A stretch of 64,000 bases of DNA from Tenacibaculum gallaicum (GCF_003387615.1 NZ_QUNS01000002.1:310001-374000), one strand, 5' to 3'. Shown: positions 29,274 through 39,350, numbered from the stretch's first letter. A program made the numbers and translations. Notes: generated from the letters alone by a model not told the origin.

Positions 29274-29306
29274 CAAAGGCTGTCTTAACATATAAGACAG
29301 CCTTTG
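29274..29306. terminator. bidirectional intrinsic terminator between convergent genes
   Basis: CAAAGGCTGTCTTA (29274-29287) and TAAGACAGCCTTTG (29293-29306) form a perfect 14-bp stem with a 5-nt loop, lying between the lipoprotein gene (plus) and the peptidase gene (minus). Confidence 0.8.
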
Positions 29307-29344
29307 AAATCAAATTCAATTCGTTTATTTTAGTTGATTATATT

Positions 29345-30199
29345 TTAATTTAAGTTTAAGAATTCTTCTTCAGAAATTTCTCCTGAAGCAATTTTTTGTA
29401 ACTCTTCTAGGTGCGCTACAATATACTCGTGTTGACTTTGTTCGATAGTAGCAGGCTTAACCAATTCTAATTTTAATCTACCACCTTTTACATAATAGTC
29501 ATAGTAGTAAAAAAAGTTTGCATCAAAGTTTCTGTTAGAATAAGTTCCGTTATCTCCTAACAAATACCCCAATCTAAAAGCAGACCTTCTTTGTGCAGCT
29601 GTACCATGAGAACTTCCATTTGGCCCAGCTAATGTTTGTGAGAAGTTGTAAGCACCCGCTGCAGTATTCCAATTACTGGTATAAGTTCTACGGATAAAAT
29701 ATCCTCCAAATCCATCGGCTTCTAATTCAGTAGCACTAACATGGTTACCACTTGGAATGGTATTGTCTCTAAACTGTACTTGATGTGCCATCTCATGAGC
29801 TGCAACGTAAGCAATGGCAACATTACCATAATTTAAAGCACTTGCAAGCAATTCTTCTCCCCATACTACGTAACCATTAGAATAAGAAAGAGCATTGAAA
29901 GTTCCATCCCCACCTGCTAAGTATAAAGGGACATTACCCATTCCAAAAAAACTTGCAGCTTCGTTGTGTTCAGTCTTTAAAAAATTAGTAGTAGATTGGT
30001 TAACTATATATTCAGCCCAATAAGAGTTTGGACCAAAACCATCAACAGTGTAGCACTCAGCGTTGTTAATTTCTAACATACTTGGAGAGTTAATACCCAT
30101 GGGTGCGCTGTCGTTTGTTAAATTATTTTCTTCTTGGGTACATTGTACAGTAAGAAAGGATATGCATAATAATGCAATAATAAATTTAAAATTTTTCAT
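29345..30199 (-). CDS. zinc metallopeptidase-like lipoprotein
   Basis: 284 aa. Lipoprotein signal MKNFKFIIALLCISFLTVQC (Cys20), so probably anchored in the inner leaflet of the outer membrane or at the surface. The zinc-binding HEMAH motif is at residues 135-139 and a third ligand is likely E158 in TELEAD; HGTAAQRRSAFRLGYLLG near residue 203 matches the region after the active site in putative neutral zinc metallopeptidases (YpfJ/M48-like clan). The domain is complete, so catalysis is likely; substrate unknown. Transcribed alone, convergent with the lipoprotein gene. Confidence 0.8.
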   Translation of the reverse strand: MKNFKFIIALLCISFLTVQCTQEENNLTNDSAPMGINSPSMLEINNAECYTVDGFGPNSYWAEYIVNQSTTNFLKTEHNEAASFFGMGNVPLYLAGGDGTFNALSYSNGYVVWGEELLASALNYGNVAIAYVAAHEMAHQVQFRDNTIPSGNHVSATELEADGFGGYFIRRTYTSNWNTAAGAYNFSQTLAGPNGSSHGTAAQRRSAFRLGYLLGDNGTYSNRNFDANFFYYYDYYVKGGRLKLELVKPATIEQSQHEYIVAHLEELQKIASGEISEEEFLNLN

Positions 30200-30655
30200 T
30201 GTGAAAGGGTTTTATGAATTGAATTAATTTTTCCTAAAAATATATGTTTATTAATAATTAATAAAATAACAACAAAAAATTAACATTTTTTTTAATAATG
30301 TTATTTAATATGTAGAGTATGAAGAAATATCCATTTTGTATTTTAATCTTTTTATCAATGAAAAATTCATATACCTAAAAGAACAACGAGAACTATCATA
30401 TTAAAATGAGTTTGTAAGGATTGAAAAAAATAAAATAATTTAGATAAAACTAATTTTGTAAGGAAAATTCACATCACCTTTTTCTATATAAAATATTGTA
30501 TCACAGGTAAGAGTGGCTTTAGTATTTTGAAGTTTATTTTAAATAAAATGAACTGATTTTTTTATATTAAAAATCTATCTATTCGCTCTTTTAAAATAAT
30601 CCAAAAAATGGTATCTTCGCAATTCACTTCAATCATAAAAAATTATAGTTAAAAA
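30200..30655. other. divergent AT-rich intergenic region, no gene seen
   Basis: 456 nt between the peptidase start and gltA. It is very AT-rich with many short A/T runs and stops in all frames. The only promoter-like signal I see is TATCTTCG at 30612-30619, a one-mismatch -7 box 36 nt before gltA, without a clear TTG. No repeat or ORF of note. Confidence 0.5.
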
Positions 30656-31942
30656 ATGTCAGATATAGCAAAAATACAAATTGGCGAAAATACGTACGAG
30701 TTTCCTTTAGTAAAAGGAACAGAAAATGAAACTGCAATTGATATTAAAGCCTTAAGAGGAGCCACGGGTGGAGTTATAACCATTGACCCAGGATACAAGA
30801 ATACAGGTTCATGCCAAAGTGCTATAACATTTTTAAACGGTGAAGAAGGAGTTTTAAGATATCGTGGATACTCAATTGAAGAATTAGCAGAAAAAGCAGA
30901 TTTCTTAGAAGTAGCTTATGCGTTAATTTTTGGAGAATTACCAACTAAAGAGCAACTAGATAAATTTTATGGTGATATCCTAGATGAAGCTATTGTAGAT
31001 GATGATATCAAAAAAATTATTGATGCTTTTCCAAAGAATGCACATCCGATGGGAGTGTTATCATCGTTAACATCTGCTTTAACAGCTTTTAACCCATCTT
31101 CTGTAAATGTTGATTCAGAAGAAGATATGTATAAAGCTATTGTTAAAATAATGGGGAAATTCCCTGTATTAGTAGCTTGGACTTTACGTAAGAAACAAGG
31201 ATTACCACTAAACTATGGATCTCGTAAGTTAGGTTATGTTGAAAACATCTTAACGATGATGTTTCAAAAACCAAACGATGAGTATGAGTTAAATCCAATT
31301 GTTAAAGATGCATTAGACAAATTATTAATTTTACATGCAGATCATGAGCAGAACTGTTCTACATCTACAGTACGTATCGTAGGATCATCACATGCAGGAT
31401 TATTTGCATCGTTATCAGCAGGTATTTCAGCTTTATGGGGACCTTTACATGGAGGAGCAAACCAAGCAGTACTTGAAATGTTAGAAGCAATTAAAGAAGA
31501 TGGAGGAGATACTAAAAAGTACATGGCAAAGGCCAAAGATAAAAACGATCCTTTCCGTTTAATGGGGTTCGGACACCGTGTGTATAAAAACTTTGATCCA
31601 AGAGCGAAAATTATTAAAAAAGCTGCTGACGAAGTACTAAATAACTTAGGAGTTGAAGATCCAATCTTAGATATAGCAAAAGGATTAGAACATGAAGCAT
31701 TAAATGATCCATATTTTGTAGAAAGAAAATTATATCCAAATGTAGATTTCTATTCAGGAATTATTTATAGAGCTATGGGAATTCCTGTAGAAATGTTTAC
31801 AGTTATGTTTGCTTTAGGGCGTTTGCCAGGATGGATAGCACAATGGAGAGAAATGCGTTTAAACAAAGAGCCTATAGGTCGTCCACGCCAAGTTTATGTT
31901 GGAGAGAACTCAAGGAAGTTTGTAGAATTAGACAAGAGATAA
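30656..31942 (+). CDS. gltA: citrate synthase
   Basis: 428 aa, type II (long) citrate synthase with the N-terminal beta domain (AKIQIGENTYEFPLVKG) found in hexameric enzymes. Catalytic regions: GSSHAGLFASLSAGISALWG, GPLHGGANQAVLEML and MGFGHRVYKNFDPRAK, which carry the two histidines and bind oxaloacetate and CoA. It catalyses the entry step of the TCA cycle. Single gene with its own terminator. Position after eno is common in the family. Confidence 0.97.
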   Translation: MSDIAKIQIGENTYEFPLVKGTENETAIDIKALRGATGGVITIDPGYKNTGSCQSAITFLNGEEGVLRYRGYSIEELAEKADFLEVAYALIFGELPTKEQLDKFYGDILDEAIVDDDIKKIIDAFPKNAHPMGVLSSLTSALTAFNPSSVNVDSEEDMYKAIVKIMGKFPVLVAWTLRKKQGLPLNYGSRKLGYVENILTMMFQKPNDEYELNPIVKDALDKLLILHADHEQNCSTSTVRIVGSSHAGLFASLSAGISALWGPLHGGANQAVLEMLEAIKEDGGDTKKYMAKAKDKNDPFRLMGFGHRVYKNFDPRAKIIKKAADEVLNNLGVEDPILDIAKGLEHEALNDPYFVERKLYPNVDFYSGIIYRAMGIPVEMFTVMFALGRLPGWIAQWREMRLNKEPIGRPRQVYVGENSRKFVELDKR

Positions 31943-31955
31943 AATAGATTAAAAG

Positions 31956-31987
31956 TGTCATTTAAAATAATTAAATGACATTTTTTT
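31956..31987 (+). terminator. intrinsic terminator after gltA
   Basis: TGTCATTTAA (31956-31965) pairs with TTAAATGACA (31971-31980), followed by T7. It lies just before the arginase-family gene, so that gene needs its own promoter or readthrough. Confidence 0.75.
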
Positions 31988-32001
31988 ATTTAAAATAACT
32001 G

Positions 32002-32958
32002 ATGATGAAAGAAATTAAAATTATCAAAAATAGATCAGATATTGGGGCAGGGACTCGTGGTTCTGATATGGGGGTAGATGCAATTGAAATTGCAGCTATA
32101 AATCAAAAAAGTAATTACTTTGACTCGTATGATTTTGAAGATGTAATTACAGAAAATGAATCTATTTACAATAAAGTAAATAACTCATTTGCTAAACGAA
32201 TTGATAGCGTCTTTAATCAGTGTAAACGTTTAAGTAATCATGTAAAAGTAAATTTACAAGAAGGGAAGTTTCCAATTGTATTGTCAGGAGACCACTCTTC
32301 AGCATTAGGAACAATTAGTGGTGTAAAAGCAGCAAACCCAACTAAAAGAGTTGGAGTAGTTTGGATTGATGCCCATGGAGACTTGCATTCACCTTATACA
32401 TCACCATCTGGGAATATTCATGGAATGCCTTTGTCAGCTGCTATTTCAGATGACAACTTAGATTGTCAAATTAATGATGTAGATAGAGAAACATCAGAGT
32501 TGTGGGAGCGAATGAAAAATATAGGAACTCCTGGACAAAAAGTTTTACCAGAAGATATTGTATTCTTTGGAGTTCGTGACACAGAAGAACCTGAGGATAA
32601 ACAAATGGAAAAACATGGTATTAAAAACTATATGGTAGCAGAAGTTCGTTACCGTGGATTAGATGTTTGTGTGAATGAAGCTTTGGAAAAACTTTCTAAC
32701 TGTGATGTGATTTATGTGTCGTTTGATGTAGATTCAATGGATTGTGACATGATTTCTTATGGAACAGGTACTCCAGTACCTAAGGGATTTGATCAATACG
32801 AAATCATCAATCTTATAAACGGATTATTAGCAAGTAAAAAAGTAGCTTGTTTAGAGTTTGTAGAGGTAAACCCGTTATTAGATTTAAGAGGTAATAAAAT
32901 GGCCGAAACCGCTTTTGAGGTGCTTGAAGAAGTAACAAAAAAAGTAAAGAGTTTATAA
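32002..32958 (+). CDS. arginase-family ureohydrolase (probable arginase)
   Basis: 318 aa. The binuclear manganese site is complete: GDHSSALG, WIDAHGDLHSPYTSPSGNIH and SFDVDSMDCD hold the expected H and D ligands, and GTGTPVPKG and LEFVEVNPLLD complete the fold. The SPSGNIHGMPLSA segment is the arginase-type substrate loop, so arginine to ornithine plus urea is the best guess; agmatinase or formiminoglutamase cannot be excluded. The first two codons are both ATG; either may start translation. No ornithine aminotransferase gene is adjacent. Confidence 0.88.
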   Translation: MMKEIKIIKNRSDIGAGTRGSDMGVDAIEIAAINQKSNYFDSYDFEDVITENESIYNKVNNSFAKRIDSVFNQCKRLSNHVKVNLQEGKFPIVLSGDHSSALGTISGVKAANPTKRVGVVWIDAHGDLHSPYTSPSGNIHGMPLSAAISDDNLDCQINDVDRETSELWERMKNIGTPGQKVLPEDIVFFGVRDTEEPEDKQMEKHGIKNYMVAEVRYRGLDVCVNEALEKLSNCDVIYVSFDVDSMDCDMISYGTGTPVPKGFDQYEIINLINGLLASKKVACLEFVEVNPLLDLRGNKMAETAFEVLEEVTKKVKSL

Positions 32959-32983
32959 AAAACATACAAGAAGTATCTTGAAA

Positions 32984-33018
32984 GAAAGCGGGCTTTTTAA
33001 AGCCCGCTTTCTTTTTTT
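32984..33018 (+). terminator. intrinsic terminator after the arginase-family gene
   Basis: GAAAGCGGGCTTT (32984-32996) pairs perfectly with AAAGCCCGCTTTC (32999-33011), 2-nt loop, then T7. The G+C-rich stem is strong. It may also act on the opposite strand for the gene ending at 33050. Confidence 0.88.
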
Positions 33019-33049
33019 GAATAAAAAACGTTAACGAAAAAGAATATAC

Positions 33050-33508
33050 TTAATTGTTTTTGTTTATATAATGAACAAAAGTTGCTTTAATAGTAAAATC
33101 ACTAAAGAAACCTTCAATACTTAAAGTACCTTCTTGAAACCCTGGATTTAATGAAATATTTACTTTGGCTTTAATAGGTTTAGGTGCATTAGGTCTTATA
33201 GTGATAGTTCCGATAGAATTTGCTTGGATGCTTGTATATCCCGTACTACCATTAAAGTTACCTGTACCAGTGAATTTAAGATTGGTATACGATCCCAATC
33301 CCCATAGCGTATTAATCTCTATTTCTCCAACTGCAACTTCCTTGTCAGAGTTGTTACCAGAAAGAGTTAATTCTAAAGTGCCAAATGGTCCGTTGATGGA
33401 ATACGGGTTTTGAAAAGCATATTTAGCTATAATTCCAACTTCTCCAGAAGCTAATTTTTCTAACTCTTGATTTGACTTAACGTGAGTTTTTTCTATTGTA
33501 GTTGCCAT
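33050..33508 (-). CDS. beta-rich protein of unknown family
   Basis: 152 aa, no signal peptide, no membrane segment. The N-terminus (MATTIEKTHVKSNQELEKLA) looks helical; the rest alternates short strands rich in T, N, G and I (LELTLSGNN, LKFTGTGNFNGSTGYTSI, GTITIRPNAPKP), suggesting a beta-sandwich or barrel. I do not recognise the family. It is 16 nt downstream of the cystatin-like gene and likely cotranscribed. Its QELEKLASG segment resembles leader sequences of peptides exported by C39-peptidase transporters, but no such transporter is in the window, so this is only a remark. Confidence 0.7.
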   Translation of the reverse strand: MATTIEKTHVKSNQELEKLASGEVGIIAKYAFQNPYSINGPFGTLELTLSGNNSDKEVAVGEIEINTLWGLGSYTNLKFTGTGNFNGSTGYTSIQANSIGTITIRPNAPKPIKAKVNISLNPGFQEGTLSIEGFFSDFTIKATFVHYINKNN

Positions 33509-33524
33509 AATTTTTAGTTTTTAA

Positions 33525-33809
33525 TTATAAACGGATAATTCCAATAATTCTAGGTTTACCATTAATAGGTTTATAAATTTCTACAATAGCTTCCCAAACT
33601 ACTTCAGCAGGAGGCATAGAGGCGGTACATTTAAAACGATAGTTAACTCCGTTAACTATTTGGGTAGATACAGCAAAAGGAGTATAGTCAACCCCTAATG
33701 GTTTTGGAGTTTCATTCCAAATAACTTTGTCTTCAGAGGTTAAATCTCTGTAAGGAGACCATCCTCCAACTAAGTTTTCAGTGTTTTGTTGTAAAGTTTC
33801 AGTTTTCAT
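33525..33809 (-). CDS. cystatin/stefin-like cysteine-protease inhibitor
   Basis: 94 aa. The three features of the cystatin wedge can be traced: the N-terminal GG pair in LVGGW (residues 13-17), the QxVxG loop as QIVNG (50-54) within TQIVNGVNYRFKC, and a C-terminal strand pair (WEAIVEIYKP, 72-81) where the second hairpin lies. A helix (residues 23-36) precedes the QIVNG strand as in cystatins. Known cystatins block papain-type cysteine peptidases. There is no Sec signal, so it would be cytoplasmic unless exported by another route; the LVGG sequence also looks like a double-glycine leader. Upstream of the unknown beta protein; a 34-aa ORF precedes it by 17 nt. Confidence 0.8.
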   Translation of the reverse strand: MKTETLQQNTENLVGGWSPYRDLTSEDKVIWNETPKPLGVDYTPFAVSTQIVNGVNYRFKCTASMPPAEVVWEAIVEIYKPINGKPRIIGIIRL

Positions 33810-33826
33810 AATAAATAAGGTTAGTT

Positions 33827-33931
33827 TTACCTACTCGTAAGGCTTTTCAGTTTACCGCCTTCTGTTATTAACTCAACAGAAAGAGTCGTTTTTTTAAGAG
33901 GGGCTTCTCCACTTAGGTATATAAATTTCAT
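33827..33931 (-). CDS. possible 34-aa peptide upstream of the cystatin gene
   Basis: ATG at 33931 to TAA at 33827, giving MKFIYLSGEAPLKKTTLSVE then LITEGGKLKSLTSR. It lies 17 nt before the cystatin-like start on the same strand and is the only reading frame in this stretch. Whether it is translated is unknown; a random ORF of this size is possible. No homology recognised. Confidence 0.35.
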   Translation of the reverse strand: MKFIYLSGEAPLKKTTLSVELITEGGKLKSLTSR

Positions 33932-34035
33932 AAAATAAAATGATAGTAATGGATTTAATGATTTGTATGTTAGTGATTTAGGTATAAGTGTCAGAAAATG
34001 AGGTAGAAAAAGTAAATAAGAAAAAAATAAACATT

Positions 34036-34043
34036 TATATTTG
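34036..34043 (+). promoter_or_regulatory. -7 box of the thiamine operon
   Basis: TATATTTG at 34036-34043 matches the phylum consensus and places the transcript start at about the first base of the riboswitch. No clear TTG is seen 19 nt upstream. Confidence 0.55.
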
Positions 34044-34050
34044 TCGAGTA

Positions 34051-34130
34051 AACTTTAGGAGTAGCTAGTTCACTAGTTTGAGAAACATCCTTAGAACCTG
34101 ATATGGTTAACACCAGCGTAGGGAAAAGTT
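34051..34130 (+). promoter_or_regulatory. TPP (THI-element) riboswitch
   Basis: The closing stem P1 pairs AACTTT (34051-34056) with AAAGTT (34125-34130). Conserved core pieces are present: TGAGA at 34079-34083, the CTTAGAACCTGATATGG segment (34090-34106) and CAGCGTAGGGAAA at 34114-34126. It lies immediately before thiS and thiC, the classical target. The class senses thiamine pyrophosphate and lowers expression of the downstream genes when it is bound. Confidence 0.95.
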
Positions 34131-34145
34131 GTAGTATTGTATGCT

Positions 34146-34178
34146 AGTATATAAGGTTAATTATAACCATGTTATACT
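34146..34178 (+). promoter_or_regulatory. expression-platform hairpin of the TPP riboswitch
   Basis: AGTATA (34146-34151) pairs with TATACT (34173-34178) around an inner GGTTA/TAACC hairpin (34155-34168), followed by a pyrimidine-rich TCTTCTTCT. It may work as a weak terminator or as a switch of ribosome access to thiS; the mechanism is not clear from the sequence. Confidence 0.5.
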
Positions 34179-34215
34179 TCTTCTTCTATAGTTTACTTTG
34201 AAAAATGTTAATACA

Positions 34216-34416
34216 ATGACAATAAGAGTAAACGAATCTTTAAGAGAGTTTTCAAGTACGTTAACGTTACAAGAACTAATAAATGAGCTACAGGTTCAAG
34301 CGAACGGTATTGCTGTTGCTGTTAACGAGAATGTAATAAAAAAAGAAAATTGGAATTCATATAAACTTAGAGGAAATGATAATGTGTTAATTATTAAATC
34401 TACACAAGGAGGATAA
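34216..34416 (+). CDS. thiS: ThiS sulfur-carrier protein
   Basis: 66 aa from the ATG at 34216 (MTIRVNESLREF); a TTG six codons upstream would be in frame but the 66-aa form equals the usual length. Ubiquitin-like fold ending in the essential Gly-Gly (STQGG), which is adenylated by ThiF and converted to a thiocarboxylate that gives sulfur to the thiazole ring. First gene after the riboswitch, 48 nt before thiC. Confidence 0.95.
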   Translation: MTIRVNESLREFSSTLTLQELINELQVQANGIAVAVNENVIKKENWNSYKLRGNDNVLIIKSTQGG

Positions 34417-36324
<1,908 letters not shown>

Positions 36325-36333
36325 ATAAATTAT

Positions 36334-36936
36334 ATGATTGTTTTAATCGCACCAGAAAAAGATGTTCCGAATGAAATTGACATGCTGAATCAATTATTTG
36401 AAGAAGGGTTGGAATGTTATCATTTTAGAAAACCTGATAAGAATTACAAAGACCATGTAGCTTATTTGAATCAGGTAGATGAAAAATACCATGATAGAAT
36501 AATCACGCATTATTTTCATGAATTGATTAATGAATTCAATTTAAAAGGCATTCACTTTCAAGAACAAAAAAGAAGAGATGCTTTAGAAAACGGAAGTGAA
36601 TATTTTATTGGGTTGAATATGTTAGGAAAAACAATGAGTAGTTCTTTTCACGAACCCGAAGAATTAGCAAATTGTGATATTGAATTTGATTATCATTTAT
36701 TAAGCCCTGTTTTCTCTTCTATTTCAAAGAAAGGTTATGAAGGAAGAGGTTTTGATGTAAATCATATAGATAAAACGATTATAGGAATGGGAGGAATCAA
36801 TACCGACACAATTCAAAAGACAGTAGCATTAGGTTTTCAAGGAATAGGTGTTTTAGGGGGCGTATGGAATGCAGAAAATCCTGTTGAAAGTTTTAAAAAT
36901 ATTAAACGTCATTATGAAGAACGTACGATGAAATAA
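36334..36936 (+). CDS. divergent thiamine-phosphate synthase-like protein (ThiE/TenI superfamily)
   Basis: 200 aa. TIM-barrel of the thiamine monophosphate synthase/TenI superfamily: YHFRKPDKNYKDH (substrate strand), GIHFQE, and the phosphate-binding GMGGINTDT and GIGVLGGVWN near the end. A canonical ThiE lies downstream (37729-38379), so this one may be a TenI-like thiazole tautomerase, or a second synthase with other specificity. Its first strand is MIVLIAPEK, unlike LHYITQG in the canonical protein. Located within the thi operon between thiC and thiD. Confidence 0.8.
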   Translation: MIVLIAPEKDVPNEIDMLNQLFEEGLECYHFRKPDKNYKDHVAYLNQVDEKYHDRIITHYFHELINEFNLKGIHFQEQKRRDALENGSEYFIGLNMLGKTMSSSFHEPEELANCDIEFDYHLLSPVFSSISKKGYEGRGFDVNHIDKTIIGMGGINTDTIQKTVALGFQGIGVLGGVWNAENPVESFKNIKRHYEERTMK

Positions 36937-36971
36937 ACTTTTAGTCAAAGGAAAAAAGTATATAAAAAAAC

Positions 36972-37739
36972 ATGAAACAAAAATCGTATATATTAACCGT
37001 AGCTGGTCTTGACCCGTCAAGTGGAGCAGGAATCACCTCAGACATCAAAACATTTGAGGCACATGATTTGTACGGATTATCGGTATGTACTGCGGTTACT
37101 GTTCAAAATGATGTTGATTTTAAGGAGTGTATTTGGATTGATAGAGAAACAATTATCAATCAAATAACAATACTTTTTGAACGCTTTAATATTTCTGTAG
37201 TCAAAATAGGAATTATTCAATCTTGGGAAGTATTATTAGAGGTTGTTCAAGTGTTAAAAAGTTGTAACCCTACAATAAAAATTGTGCTAGATCCAATATT
37301 AAAAGCGAGTGCTGGATTTGATTTTCATTCCAAAGAAAACTTAAAAGTATTTGAAAAAGTATTGCTGAATTGTGACTTTATAACTCCAAATTATGATGAA
37401 ATAAAAACTTTATTTCCTGAAAAAACAATCGAAGAAACCATTGAGTTTATCTCAAAAAGGACCAATACCTATTTAAAAGGAGGTCATAGAGAAGAAAAAA
37501 AAGGAAGGGATGAAGTATACCATAGCAAAATAGTGCAACTAAATATCCCACCGATTACAGGTTCGGTTTTTGAAAAACACGGAAGTGGTTGTGTGTTGTC
37601 TTCAGCTTTAGCTTCAAATATAGCAAATCAACTTCCTTTAGAAGATGCTTGTAAAAATGCCAAGTATTATACAGAACAATTTTTGAATTCTAATGATTCC
37701 TTATTAGGAACCCATAATTACAAACAAAATGATAAGTAA
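36972..37739 (+). CDS. thiD: hydroxymethylpyrimidine/phosphomethylpyrimidine kinase
   Basis: 255 aa, ribokinase-like fold. VAGLDPSSGAGITSDIKTFE at the start, TAVTVQND, DPILKASAGFDF and the C-terminal GSGCVLSSALASNIAN with the catalytic cysteine/anion hole region. Phosphorylates HMP twice to HMP-PP for ThiE. The last 11 nt overlap the start of thiE, so the two are translationally coupled. Confidence 0.95.
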   Translation: MKQKSYILTVAGLDPSSGAGITSDIKTFEAHDLYGLSVCTAVTVQNDVDFKECIWIDRETIINQITILFERFNISVVKIGIIQSWEVLLEVVQVLKSCNPTIKIVLDPILKASAGFDFHSKENLKVFEKVLLNCDFITPNYDEIKTLFPEKTIEETIEFISKRTNTYLKGGHREEKKGRDEVYHSKIVQLNIPPITGSVFEKHGSGCVLSSALASNIANQLPLEDACKNAKYYTEQFLNSNDSLLGTHNYKQNDK

Positions 37740-38379
37740 ATTACATTATATAACGCAAGGGAAAACTTCCGAAGAACATTTAGAAAATATTCAAAGAGCT
37801 TGTGCTTCAGGAGCGGAATGGGTACAACTTAGATTGAAGAATCTGGATCCGAAAACAATTTTAGAAACAGCACAAAAAGCGAGAGAAATTACAAGTCATT
37901 TTCAAACACGATTAATTATAAACGACTATTACAAAGTAGCCAAAGAAGTAAATGCAGATGGCGTTCATTTAGGAAAAAAGGATATATGTCCGTTAACAGC
38001 CCGTGAGTATTTAGGTAAATGGTATGCTATTGGAGGAACAGCTAATACTTTAGAAGATTGTAAAAAACTACTAGAAAAAAAAGTAGATTATATCGGTTTA
38101 GGACCTTTTCAATTTACAGAAACAAAAAAGAATTTGAGTCCTGTTTTGGGAATTAAAGGTTATAAAACACTACTTGAAAAATTGCAAACCGAAACTCCTA
38201 TAATAGCTGTTGGTGGAATTACTTTAGAAGATGTTTCTGATATTATTAACACTGGGATATATGGTGTTGCCGTTTCAGAAGCCGTTACTCAAAATTTCAA
38301 TTTGATACCGACTTTTCATAAAATTTTAAACGCACCGAGTACCAACGAACAAGTGTATAAATTAGGTGATAACAACTAG
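37729..38379 (+). CDS. thiE: thiamine-phosphate synthase
   Basis: 216 aa. Canonical motifs: [46 protein letters not shown] and [12 protein letters not shown]. Joins HMP-PP and the thiazole phosphate carboxylate to thiamine monophosphate. It overlaps thiD at its start and thiG begins a few bases after its stop. Confidence 0.95.
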   Translation: MISKLHYITQGKTSEEHLENIQRACASGAEWVQLRLKNLDPKTILETAQKAREITSHFQTRLIINDYYKVAKEVNADGVHLGKKDICPLTAREYLGKWYAIGGTANTLEDCKKLLEKKVDYIGLGPFQFTETKKNLSPVLGIKGYKTLLEKLQTETPIIAVGGITLEDVSDIINTGIYGVAVSEAVTQNFNLIPTFHKILNAPSTNEQVYKLGDNN

Positions 38380-38384
38380 TGAAA

Positions 38385-39155
38385 ATGAATACAAAATTAA
38401 CGATAGCAGATAAAATATTTACCTCTCGATTATTTACAGGAACAGGAAAGTTTAGTTCATCAGAATTAATGAGAGATGCTTTATTCGAAAGTGAAAGTGA
38501 ATTAATAACGGTGGCATTAAAAAGAGTAGATGTGCAGAATGAAGAAGATGATATTTTAACACATTTAAATCATTCTCGAATTAATTTATTACCCAATACA
38601 TCAGGAGTTAGAACAGCAAAAGAAGCCATTTTTGCTGCGGAGTTATCCAGAGAAGCATTAGAAACAAATTGGGTGAAATTAGAAATACATCCAGATCCAA
38701 GATATTTATTGCCAGATCCTATAGAAACATTAAAAGCGGCTGAAGAATTAGTGAAAAAGGGATTTATAGTGATGCCTTATATTCATGCTGACCCTGTATT
38801 ATGTAAACGATTAGAAGAAGTAGGAACTCAGTGTGTAATGCCGTTAGGAGCACCAATAGGGAGTAACAAAGGACTAAAAACTTTAGAGTTTTTAGAAATT
38901 ATTATAGAGCAATCTAATGTGCCAGTAGTAGTAGATGCCGGAATAGGTTCTCCTTCGCACGCAGCACATGCGATGGAACTAGGTGCCGATGCAGTGTTGG
39001 TAAATACTGCGATAGCAGTTTCACAAAATCCAGTAGCAATGGCAAGAGCATTTAAAATGGCAGTTGAAGCAGGAAGAATGGCCTATGAAGCAAAACTAGC
39101 TCCTATAAGAAAACAAGCAGAAGCAAGTAGTCCGTTAACCAGTTTTTTAAGTTAG
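38385..39155 (+). CDS. thiG: thiazole synthase ThiG
   Basis: 256 aa from ATG 38385 (a GTG two codons earlier overlaps the thiE stop). TIM-barrel with the Schiff-base lysine in [44 protein letters not shown] and [20 protein letters not shown]. Condenses deoxyxylulose phosphate, ThiS thiocarboxylate and dehydroglycine from ThiH. The next gene, thiH, is 195 nt away, behind a repeat-like element. Confidence 0.97.
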   Translation: MNTKLTIADKIFTSRLFTGTGKFSSSELMRDALFESESELITVALKRVDVQNEEDDILTHLNHSRINLLPNTSGVRTAKEAIFAAELSREALETNWVKLEIHPDPRYLLPDPIETLKAAEELVKKGFIVMPYIHADPVLCKRLEEVGTQCVMPLGAPIGSNKGLKTLEFLEIIIEQSNVPVVVDAGIGSPSHAAHAMELGADAVLVNTAIAVSQNPVAMARAFKMAVEAGRMAYEAKLAPIRKQAEASSPLTSFLS

Positions 39156-39176
39156 ATTAAACTGTGTCATAATTAA

Positions 39177-39284
39177 GTCTAGCGATGAAATCCACCGAAA
39201 GAAACGTTAAAAATGAAAAGCTGTTTGAGCGCAGCGAGTTCTTTTCATTTAGTTTCGAGGATGTGATTTTTATCAGCTAAGAGT
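39177..39284. repeat. intergenic inverted-repeat element between thiG and thiH
   Basis: The core is a perfect 10-bp inverted repeat, AAATGAAAAG (39211-39220) with CTTTTCATTT (39241-39250), around a loop holding GAGCGCAGCGAG. Outside it, CTAGC, GATGAAATC and CCGAAA on the left are imperfectly mirrored by TTTCGAGGATG, GATTTTTATC and AGCTAAG on the right, giving a long imperfect hairpin. The layout fits a REP/MITE-like element. Other copies cannot be checked here. Confidence 0.5.
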
Positions 39285-39350
39285 TAATAAAGCTAGATTT
39301 TTTTGTTTCTTTTTTCATCAATGGAAAAAAGATAAAACTAACAATATATT

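Noticed and set aside
33525..33809. The 94-aa gene as a bacteriocin or RiPP precursor because of LVGG near the N-terminus
   Set aside because: The QIVNG motif, order of helix and strands and the length match cystatins; no peptidase-containing transporter or modification enzyme is in the window.
36334..36936. Second ThiE as a gene duplication of the canonical one
   Set aside because: Sequence similarity to 37729-38379 is low throughout; a distinct subfamily is more likely than a recent duplicate.
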